A stretch of 7,369 bases of DNA from an uncultured Chloroflexota bacterium (GTDB lineage: Bacteria; Chloroflexota; Limnocylindria; Limnocylindrales; Limnocylindraceae): the NCBI GenBank assembly GCA_903944295.1, contig CAJARA010000001.1, forward strand, positions 1 to 7,369, written 5' to 3'. Every line of letters starts with the position of its first letter. The stretch's first letter is position 1. Below are positions 1 through 5,075 of this stretch, one piece after another. The notes below the pieces were generated by a model. It worked only from the letters and a program-made list of their open reading frames with translations, did no database searches and was not told the origin of the DNA. The translations under genes and the position numbers were made by a program.

Positions 1-1044
1 AAGATCATCACGCGAAAAGGCTCAGAGAAGGTGATTCGCTTCGCCTATGAGATGGCACTTCGCGAGGGGCGCAAGAAGGTCACCACCGCGAGCAAGGCAA
101 ATATCCTGAAGCTCACGGAAGGGATGTTTAAGACCATTGGTGAGGAGCTCGCCGCAGAGTACGCGCCGATCGAGGCGAACCACCTGATCATTGACAATGT
201 TGCGCACCAGATGGTGAAGGACCCTGCGCAGTTTGATGTGATTGTTGCTACCAACCTGCACGGCGATATCATCAGCGACCTCGCCTCTGGTTTGATTGGC
301 GGGCTCGGCTTCGCATCAAGCGCCAACTACGGCGACGGCGTGGCGATCTTTGAGGCGGTGCACGGCTCCGCGCCGAAGTACGCTGGGAAGAACGTCATCA
401 ATCCAACAGCACTCGTCCTCTCATCAGCAATGATGCTTCGCCACATTGGTGAACTCGATCTTGCCGATCAGGTGGAGGATGCCGTCCTGACAACGCTGGA
501 AGAGGGGAAGGCGCTCCCGCAAGATGTGGTGCGCCAGAAGGGCGGCGATGTTGAGGCGGCGGTGAGCACGACCGGATTCACTGATGCCGTGATTGAAAAC
601 CTTGGCCGCAAGCCAACGAGCGTCCCCGCCGCTGCGAGCCGACCACGACCAACAACGCCAAACCCACACAAGCGCTGGCCAGACGGTGAGGCGCGCCGTG
701 CCGAGGTTGGGCCAGCAACGGTGATCGGCGTTGATATCTTCGCTGAGACGCTGATGTCGCCGGCGGAGTTCGGGACCAAGCTCGCTGCACTCGCCGGTCC
801 AGAATTTGAACTGCGCATCGTCTCGGCACGCGGCACCGTCGTCTGGCCGAAGATGTCGCCAGCATTTGATCACCCTGGCTTCTTCCGTTCACGCTTCGTA
901 GCCCGAGACAAGTCGAAGGTCGTTACCGATGAGGCCCTCTATGCGCTCATTGCGCGTGTTGCGGGCGTTGCCACCTGGTTCCACCTCGAGAAGCTCCGCT
1001 CCTGGAACGGCGAAGAGGGTTTCACCCGCGCCCAGGGCGAGTAG
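1..1044 (+). CDS. icd: NADP-dependent isocitrate dehydrogenase, Thermus type with C-terminal extension (5' end missing)
   Basis: This enzyme oxidatively decarboxylates isocitrate to 2-oxoglutarate in the cytosolic TCA cycle. The gene runs in from the left edge, so the N-terminal part of the catalytic domain is absent and 347 residues remain. Numbering from the first visible codon, the metal-binding segment NLHGDIISD lies at 85-93, with the aspartates that ligate Mg/Mn in the isocitrate/isopropylmalate dehydrogenase family. The cofactor loop HGSAPKYAGKNVINPT is at 121-136. Its Lys-Tyr pair corresponds to the residues that select NADP in E. coli Icd; NAD enzymes usually have Asp-Ile there. The core ends near 203. 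A Pro/Arg-rich linker (about 204-238) leads into an extra domain of about 110 residues (239-347) that ends HLEKLRSWNGEEGFTRAQGE. That tail closely matches my recollection of the C-terminus of Thermus thermophilus isocitrate dehydrogenase, which carries such an extension. Related isopropylmalate dehydrogenase lacks it, so that alternative is unlikely. The next gene follows after about 50 nt. Confidence 0.93.
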   Translation, partial: KIITRKGSEKVIRFAYEMALREGRKKVTTASKANILKLTEGMFKTIGEELAAEYAPIEANHLIIDNVAHQMVKDPAQFDVIVATNLHGDIISDLASGLIGGLGFASSANYGDGVAIFEAVHGSAPKYAGKNVINPTALVLSSAMMLRHIGELDLADQVEDAVLTTLEEGKALPQDVVRQKGGDVEAAVSTTGFTDAVIENLGRKPTSVPAAASRPRPTTPNPHKRWPDGEARRAEVGPATVIGVDIFAETLMSPAEFGTKLAALAGPEFELRIVSARGTVVWPKMSPAFDHPGFFRSRFVARDKSKVVTDEALYALIARVAGVATWFHLEKLRSWNGEEGFTRAQGE

Positions 1045-1084
1045 CTCACCACCCACGGCAGGGTTGATGTGGCAGGAGAGACGC

Positions 1085-1090
1085 AGAGGT
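1085..1090 (+). promoter_or_regulatory. Shine-Dalgarno of the YdcZ-type gene
   Basis: AGAGGT sits 5 nt before ATG 1096 and decides that start over GTG 1069. A second purine stretch, AGGAGAG, at 1074-1080 lies inside the longer alternative reading and is less well placed. Confidence 0.55.
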
Positions 1091-1095
1091 CACGC

Positions 1096-1530
1096 ATGCA
1101 ACTGATCGCGCTCGGCTTCTTCATTCTCGCCGCGGGCGTCGCCTCTTCGGTGCAGGCGATCGTCAACTCTGAAGTTGGTCGCCGCACTGATCCGATCACC
1201 GCTGCAACCGTCTCCTTCATTGGCGGACTCGCCGTCCTCTTGGTTGTTGGTGCCATCAGCGGCAAGATGCAACTCGCCGCTGCAACACAACTTCCACCGC
1301 TTCTGTTGACGGGTGGACTCTTCGGTGTGTTGATCGTGACCGGCTTCGCCACCGTCGTGCCGGTACTCGGCGTCACCGAGACAACGCTGATCTACATCCT
1401 CGGTTCACTCGCCGCCGCGCTCGCCATTGACGCGTTCGGACTACTCGGCTCACCGCTCATCCCGATTACACTTTCGCGCATCGTTGGGATTGCGTTCGCC
1501 GTGATCGGCTTCCTCCTCGCGCGGCGATGA
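1096..1530 (+). CDS. YdcZ/DUF606-type small membrane protein (DMT superfamily)
   Basis: This is a 144-residue integral membrane protein with about five hydrophobic helices (roughly 2-21, 36-54, 68-92, 96-115, 125-141) and almost no soluble parts. The N-terminal segment SSVQAIVNSEVGRR, followed by TAATVSFIGGLAVLL, fits the YdcZ (DUF606) pattern of a Gln and an Asn after helix 1 and a Ser-Phe-x-x-Gly in helix 2. The length is normal for this half-sized family, which belongs to the drug/metabolite transporter superfamily. The substrate is unknown. I chose ATG at 1096 over GTG at 1069 because AGAGGT lies 5 nt upstream and the hydrophobic helix then begins at once. The longer start would add nine polar residues. 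The gene probably shares a transcript with the dehydrogenase upstream. Its stop overlaps the start of the next gene by four bases. The family is fairly secure; any transport function is inference. Confidence 0.8.
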   Translation: MQLIALGFFILAAGVASSVQAIVNSEVGRRTDPITAATVSFIGGLAVLLVVGAISGKMQLAAATQLPPLLLTGGLFGVLIVTGFATVVPVLGVTETTLIYILGSLAAALAIDAFGLLGSPLIPITLSRIVGIAFAVIGFLLARR

Positions 1531-2015
1531 GCGAAGCGGAGTCCAAGCGTCCACTCGCGGAGCCTGTAGAGGAGGAGGCGCCCGACGCCGCCGAGCTACT
1601 GCGCGGCGTGCTCCACGATGAACGATTTGAACCAGGGATGATCGTCCTTGACCGACAAGAGGTGCCACTCGCCGACGATGGGCTTCCGGCGTATGTCAAA
1701 GAGGAGGCGCCAACGCCACTCCGCGGCGCGTACATTTATCTCAGCGTCATCGGCTTCTTCTGCGGGACGATCGTGATCAGCGCACTCAACCTTGGCGCGC
1801 GATGGTCCGATCCGATCGTCAAGATCCCTGTGCTGATTGGCGCAGTGCCACTCTTCATTGCGATGTCAGAGGCTGCGCTGCGTGTTGCGCGCTCTGTGCC
1901 CGCCTGGTGGCCAATCAACCGTGGTCGCGCACTCTTCCGCGCACTCTGGGTGCTCACGATCCTGGCAATCGCCGCGATCCTTGTGCTCGCCGTGCGCGCA
2001 GCACTCTTCGCTTAG
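1527..2015 (+). CDS. Unrecognised three-helix membrane protein with acidic N-terminus
   Basis: I do not recognise the family of this 162-residue protein. Residues 1-62 are hydrophilic and acidic, rich in Glu, Asp and Pro. Three hydrophobic segments follow at about 67-89, 97-115 and 137-159. A Trp-Trp-Pro-Ile stretch (residues 127-130) and a basic patch lie between helices two and three. By the positive-inside tendency the N-terminal domain would be cytoplasmic. The ATG overlaps the stop of the YdcZ-type gene in an ATGA arrangement, and no Shine-Dalgarno is visible. Translation is therefore probably coupled to the upstream gene, and the two proteins may work together. That link is inference from layout only. 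The strong third-position G/C bias through the frame supports real coding. The gene ends directly before the palindromic repeat at 2017-2049. Confidence 0.75.
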   Translation: MSEAESKRPLAEPVEEEAPDAAELLRGVLHDERFEPGMIVLDRQEVPLADDGLPAYVKEEAPTPLRGAYIYLSVIGFFCGTIVISALNLGARWSDPIVKIPVLIGAVPLFIAMSEAALRVARSVPAWWPINRGRALFRALWVLTILAIAAILVLAVRAALFA

Positions 2016-2016
2016 A

Positions 2017-2049
2017 GGCGCGTTACGCGCCGAACGCGTTACGCGCCGA
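2017..2049. repeat. Palindromic 15-bp direct repeat, possible bidirectional terminator
   Basis: CGCGTTACGCGCCGA occurs at 2019-2033 and again at 2035-2049, one base apart. Each copy is itself an inverted repeat around TTA. The first extends to a perfect 6-bp stem, GGCGCG (2017-2022) with CGCGCC (2026-2031), and the second forms at least CGCG/CGCG. The unit starts one base after the stop of the plus-strand membrane gene and contains the stop codon of the minus-strand CoxG-like gene (2039-2041). Its place between convergent genes suggests it ends transcription in both directions or protects 3' ends. No T-tract follows on either strand, so a classical intrinsic terminator is not shown, and the 3-nt loop is tight. 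Confidence 0.6.
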
Positions 2050-2488
2050 GGCCGGCGATCAGTCGTTCAATTGAGACGCGGAGGAACTCTTCTACGCGCT
2101 GACCCGCCATCACGGCGAGCATTGGATCAAGTTCGCTTGAACTGCGCCACGTTGCGGTGGTTGACGCCGCGTCTCCTGCAACAGGTGTGAGATCAACCAA
2201 CGCCGCGACGACCGCTTGTCCGCCAATATCCGGGCGCACCTTGAGTCGAAGGTGCAACCGCGTCACACCGTCGGGGAGCGCTTCAACTGTTCGTCGCACG
2301 GAGACGGCGGCGGTGACAGGGATGCCAGCAACTTCCGTAGAGAGACGACCCTCAATGTGTTCTGGGTCAATACGGTGAAGCGCCTCGCATCCTGGGAGGA
2401 GTGCGGCGATCACTGCCGGGTCCTCGCTCGCTGCAAGTAGTTGCGCAACACTCTTTCCGAGCTGCGCTGAACCTGTGAATTCGGCCAT
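2039..2488 (-). CDS. CoxG-like SRPBCC-fold protein
   Basis: This 149-residue protein has the layout of the CoxG family (carbon monoxide dehydrogenase subunit G, SRPBCC/START-like helix-grip fold). It opens with EFTG, as CoxG proteins often do. A helix with DPAVIAALLPGCEAL at about 23-37 matches the family's D-P-x-x-x-x-x-x-x-P-G-C signature. Beta strands alternate through 45-118, and a long C-terminal helix at 122-147 closes the grip. In CO oxidisers CoxG helps anchor or mature CO dehydrogenase, but many relatives sit without cox genes and have no assigned role. No coxMSL genes are visible here, so I do not infer CO oxidation. ATG 2488 was chosen because a perfect GGAGGT precedes it by 4 nt; an in-frame TTG at 2500 would run through that site. 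The gene lies 57 nt downstream of the LolA-like gene on the same strand and is probably co-transcribed with it. Confidence 0.75.
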   Translation of the reverse strand: MAEFTGSAQLGKSVAQLLAASEDPAVIAALLPGCEALHRIDPEHIEGRLSTEVAGIPVTAAVSVRRTVEALPDGVTRLHLRLKVRPDIGGQAVVAALVDLTPVAGDAASTTATWRSSSELDPMLAVMAGQRVEEFLRVSIERLIAGLGA

Positions 2489-2492
2489 CGTG

Positions 2493-2498
2493 ACCTCC
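2493..2498 (-). promoter_or_regulatory. Strong Shine-Dalgarno of the CoxG-like gene
   Basis: On the minus strand GGAGGT ends 4 nt before ATG 2488. It fixes the start and contrasts with the apparently leaderless starts of the divergent pair further right. Confidence 0.8.
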
Positions 2499-2545
2499 AA
2501 CCGCTTCTCCTGCCGCTAACTCCTTTGCCTTTGTCGTTGCGTCTG

Positions 2546-3298
2546 CTAGTAGATCTTGCGTGCGTCGCCTGGGATCTCAAGAACGAACTCGCTCGCCGGT
2601 ATCGCCGCATCAATCGCCAGTGCGGTCACTGTGGTGCTTCGCACCAGCTGGTCGTTGTGGAGTTCGTTAACCGCCAGGAGGAGACCCGTCTGCCGGTCGA
2701 ATGTCACCTCATAGCGGAAGGCGGCGTGGTCGCCGGTGCGGTCAATGGTTCGTGGCGCTGCGGCGTCAACGGCGAGCGTGGCGCGACCGAGATGCGTTGT
2801 CTCATAGACGTCGCCAAGGACGGCACTTGAGAGCACGTTGCTGCAGAAGTGACCGGGTCGAAGAAGCGTTGTCGCCCAGCCCTTTGATGGGAGTGGTCCG
2901 AGCGTCTCTCCCACTGCAACAGTTGATGGCAGCCCCTCGCCATCAAGTCCTGTTGGTGCGGCGCGGTGTGGTCGGCGTGTGGAGGTGTTGCTTGCGGCGC
3001 TGTACTGCTCTACCAGGCTGCCATCCGTTGCCCAGACGTCATAGGAGCCGCCGTGGATGGTGGTGACGCGGGCGTGGGGTCGATCAACGAGGAGTTCGAT
3101 CTGCGTGGCACTCTCCCCCGCGGCGGTGACACTGCGCTCTTCGGCGCGGAGTCGCAGGGTCTGGACGCGGCGTTCAGCCTCCGCTGCATAGGCGAAGAGT
3201 TGCGCAACGGAGGGGATCCCCCCAGGGAGTGCGCTGGTGACCGGCGCGAGCGTCGCCTTGTTCGTGGTGAGGGGTGCGGGGCTACTAGAGGAGCTCAT
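2546..3298 (-). CDS. LolA/RseB-like protein without signal peptide (hypothetical)
   Basis: This 250-residue protein resembles lipoprotein-carrier-like (LolA/RseB/MucB) beta-sheet domains. A helix (about 31-48) is followed by strands with a paired pattern: a line like the family's 'conversion of a string to Asp-Gly' element (YDVWATDGSLVEQY, 86-99), then YEVTFDRQTGLLLAVNEL (196-213), then TALAIDAAIPASEFVLEIP (225-243). The last two match the usual end of such domains, where a D-x-x-T-G-L hairpin precedes a strand and an 'I-P-x-x-x-F' turn. Family members act outside the membrane, yet residues 1-30 are Ser/Pro/Thr-rich with no hydrophobic helix, so export is not evident. ATG 3298 is preceded by TACGAT six bases upstream and by no convincing Shine-Dalgarno. 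Upstream in-frame sequence is antisense to the thiolase and adds no signal peptide. The fold assignment is moderate; the function is unknown. Confidence 0.7.
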   Translation of the reverse strand: MSSSSSPAPLTTNKATLAPVTSALPGGIPSVAQLFAYAAEAERRVQTLRLRAEERSVTAAGESATQIELLVDRPHARVTTIHGGSYDVWATDGSLVEQYSAASNTSTRRPHRAAPTGLDGEGLPSTVAVGETLGPLPSKGWATTLLRPGHFCSNVLSSAVLGDVYETTHLGRATLAVDAAAPRTIDRTGDHAAFRYEVTFDRQTGLLLAVNELHNDQLVRSTTVTALAIDAAIPASEFVLEIPGDARKIY

Positions 3299-3310
3299 GC
3301 CCCCATCGTA
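3299..3310 (-). promoter_or_regulatory. Candidate leaderless -10 box for the LolA-like gene
   Basis: On the minus strand TACGAT (3310-3305) is followed by six bases and then ATG 3298. In leaderless transcripts a TAnnnT box is typically placed so that transcription starts at or next to the start codon. No clear -35 element is seen. GGGGGC, directly before the ATG, is a poor Shine-Dalgarno and too close to the start. Confidence 0.45.
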
Positions 3311-3325
3311 GCGGAGCGCTGGGCG

Positions 3326-3337
3326 TAGACTCTCCGC
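3326..3337 (+). promoter_or_regulatory. Candidate leaderless -10 box for the thiolase gene
   Basis: TAGACT (3326-3331) is followed by six bases and then ATG 3338, the same spacing as on the opposite strand. The bases before the ATG (CTCCGC) contain no Shine-Dalgarno. The nearest GGAG is about 20 nt upstream. No clear -35 element is seen. Confidence 0.45.
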
Positions 3338-4588
3338 ATGGCAGAGAGCAGCAGCACCCCCTCGGTCGCCCCTGGTCGCCCCCTCCGCGAGGCGTGGATT
3401 GTTGAGGCGGTCCGCACCCCTGTTGGTCGCTACGGCGGCGCGCTCGCCAGCGTGCGCCCAGACGATCTCGCCGCAACGGTGCTTGAGGCGGTCGTAGCGC
3501 GGAGCGGGATTGACGCCGCAATCGTTGACGACGTGATCCTTGGCTGCGCCAATCAGGCGGGCGAAGATAACCGCAACGTTGCGCGCATGGCGCTCCTTCT
3601 CGCTGGCTTCCCCGTTGAGGTTGCCGGCCAGACGGTGAATCGACTCTGCGGATCGGGGCTGCAGGCGGTTGCAAGCGCGGCGCAGGCAATTGCAGTTGGC
3701 GATGCTGACGTGATTGCTGCTGGTGGTGTGGAGAGCATGAGTCGCGCGCCACTTGTGACACTGAAGCCAGAGACAGGCTTCGAGCGCGGCAACCACGAAC
3801 TTGTTGACACCACGATTGGCTGGCGCTTCGTCAATCCAAAGCTTGACGCCAAATACCCAACGATCTCGCTAGGCGAAACGGCAGAGCGCGTTGCGTCCAC
3901 GTGGAAGGTCTCGCGCGAAGAGCAGGATGCGTTTGCGCTTGAGTCGCAGCGCCGCGCCGCCGCCGCAGCGAAGAGTGGCGTGCACGCAGAAGAGATTGTT
4001 CCGGTGCGCATCCCGCAACGGAAGGGTGATGCACTACTGATTGACAAGGATGAGCACCCACGACCAGAGACGGATGCGGCGAGCCTTGCAAAGTTGCGAC
4101 CAGCATTCACCGAAGGTGGAAGTGTCACCGCAGGAAATGCATCCGGCATCAACGATGGTGCCGCGGCGCTGCTCGTCATGGAGGCGGGACGCGCGCGCGC
4201 ACTCGGCCTGAAGCCGCTTGCGCGAATCGTTGCAACCTCTGTTGCTGGCGTTGACCCTTCTGTTATGGGGATCGGCCCGATCCCTGCGATCACCAAGTTG
4301 CTGACACGCACGGGTCTCAGCGCGAAGCAGATCGACCGCGTGGAGTTGAACGAGGCCTTCGCCAGTCAGGCGGTCGCCTGCATCCGCGAACTCGGCCTCA
4401 ATCCAGCCACCACCAACATCCATGGTGGGGCGATCGCCCTCGGCCACCCGCTCGGCGCCTCAGGGGCGCGCATGCTCGTCACGCTCACCAAGGAGCTTCG
4501 CCGCAGCGGGGGCCGCTACGGGGTCGCCTCCATGTGTGTGGGGGTGGGTCAGGGGATCGCAATGCTCGTGGAGCGGGTAGAATCCTGA
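3338..4588 (+). CDS. Thiolase, PcaF-like (acetyl-CoA or 3-oxoadipyl-CoA thiolase)
   Basis: This 416-residue thiolase cleaves a 3-oxoacyl-CoA with CoA to give acetyl-CoA, or runs in reverse, in the cytosol. All catalytic elements are present: nucleophile Cys104 in NRLCGSG, NEAF at 338-341, His370 in GHPLG, and Cys400 in SMCVGVGQG. The length is normal apart from an N-terminal tail of about 16 residues rich in Ser and Pro. CANQAGEDNRNVARM (70-84) and DTTIGWRFVNP (157-167) are typical of 3-oxoadipyl-CoA thiolases (PcaF/PaaJ) of aromatic degradation. General acetyl-CoA acetyltransferases usually carry variants there. No other aromatic-degradation gene is visible, so the substrate stays open and I give no symbol. 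The gene diverges from the LolA-like gene with only 39 bp between the start codons. An Fe-S carrier gene follows 54 nt downstream. Confidence 0.93.
   Translation: MAESSSTPSVAPGRPLREAWIVEAVRTPVGRYGGALASVRPDDLAATVLEAVVARSGIDAAIVDDVILGCANQAGEDNRNVARMALLLAGFPVEVAGQTVNRLCGSGLQAVASAAQAIAVGDADVIAAGGVESMSRAPLVTLKPETGFERGNHELVDTTIGWRFVNPKLDAKYPTISLGETAERVASTWKVSREEQDAFALESQRRAAAAAKSGVHAEEIVPVRIPQRKGDALLIDKDEHPRPETDAASLAKLRPAFTEGGSVTAGNASGINDGAAALLVMEAGRARALGLKPLARIVATSVAGVDPSVMGIGPIPAITKLLTRTGLSAKQIDRVELNEAFASQAVACIRELGLNPATTNIHGGAIALGHPLGASGARMLVTLTKELRRSGGRYGVASMCVGVGQGIAMLVERVES
4578..4583 (+). promoter_or_regulatory. Possible -10 box for the Fe-S carrier operon
   Basis: TAGAAT at the extreme 3' end of the thiolase gene is one mismatch from the consensus TATAAT. 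It would give a leader of roughly 50 nt before ATG 4643. No recognisable -35 hexamer lies 16-18 nt upstream, so this is a weak prediction. Read-through from the thiolase is equally possible. Confidence 0.3.
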
Positions 4589-4630
4589 TCTAGCAACGCG
4601 GGTCGCCAAGAGGCGGATCGCAGACGAGGT

Positions 4631-4636
4631 AGGAGG
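4631..4636 (+). promoter_or_regulatory. Shine-Dalgarno of the Fe-S carrier gene
   Basis: A perfect AGGAGG lies 6 nt before ATG 4643 and fixes this start. Confidence 0.85.
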
Positions 4637-4642
4637 CAGCGA

Positions 4643-5068
4643 ATGTTGAACCAAGAGACGGCAGCCAGCACTCCAGTAGAGATGCCGGCAACAGAGACGC
4701 CAGCAACAACGCTCGTCCTTACCGATGCCGCTGCGGCAAAGTTCCGCGACCTCACCAAGGGTGAGACGAATCCTGCGATTGGTCTGCGCGTCTACATCAT
4801 CTCCGGCGGCTGCAGCGGCTACCGCTACGGCATGATGGTGGAAGAGACCGCAAACCCAGATGATCAGGTCTTCGAAACGAACGGCGTGAAGGTCTACCTC
4901 GACGAGAAGTCGGTGCCGCTCGTGATCGGTTCATCTGTTGACTACGTTGACTCACTGATGGGGGCTGGCTTCACGGTGGAGAATCCAAACTCGGTCGGCG
5001 GCTGCGGCTGCGGTTCGAGCTTCCGCACAGCGGAGTCGGCCGGCGCACCCTCCGCCTGCAGCCACTGA
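4643..5068 (+). CDS. A-type iron-sulfur cluster carrier (HesB/IscA/ErpA family)
   Basis: This 141-residue cytosolic protein binds a nascent Fe-S cluster and passes it to apo-proteins. The three family cysteines are present: Cys57 in GGCSGYRYG, and Cys121 and Cys123 in GGCGCGSSF. The fold elements are in order: LVLTDAAAAKFRDL (24-37) opens the domain, GLRVYIISGGCSG (47-59) follows, VKVYLDEKSVPLV (82-94) forms the middle strand and helix, and GFTVENPNS (109-117) leads to the CGC tail. Compared with the roughly 105-120 residues usual for the family, it has an N-terminal extension of about 23 residues rich in Thr, Pro and Ala. It also has a short C-terminal tail with an extra cysteine (Cys139) in CSH at the very end. 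Whether this is IscA, ErpA or SufA cannot be told, because no isc or suf genes flank it. The LON-domain reading frame follows at once. Confidence 0.92.
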   Translation: MLNQETAASTPVEMPATETPATTLVLTDAAAAKFRDLTKGETNPAIGLRVYIISGGCSGYRYGMMVEETANPDDQVFETNGVKVYLDEKSVPLVIGSSVDYVDSLMGAGFTVENPNSVGGCGCGSSFRTAESAGAPSACSH

Positions 5069-5075
5069 GCCTCCC

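Noticed and set aside
424..892. Several minus-strand open frames of 104-149 residues opposite the isocitrate dehydrogenase.
   Set aside because: The plus-strand gene explains the region; the antisense frames have no recognisable domains or ribosome sites.
1069..1095. GTG 1069 as start of the YdcZ-type gene.
   Set aside because: ATG 1096 has a properly spaced AGAGGT and puts the first membrane helix at the N-terminus as usual for the family.
2489..2500. TTG 2500 as start of the CoxG-like gene.
   Set aside because: It would translate through the GGAGGT that is perfectly placed for ATG 2488.
3299..3796. Upstream extension of the LolA-like minus-strand frame to a 416-residue protein.
   Set aside because: The extra part is antisense to the thiolase coding region, has no domain character, and a better-placed ATG at 3298 exists.
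3553..4311. A 252-residue minus-strand open frame opposite the thiolase.
   Set aside because: It is a shadow of a strong conserved gene with high G/C at third positions; its Ser/Ala/Arg-rich translation resembles no family.
4604..4615. Small hairpin CGCC-AAGA-GGCG after the thiolase as a terminator.
   Set aside because: The stem is only four base pairs with no T-tract, so it is within chance expectation for this composition.
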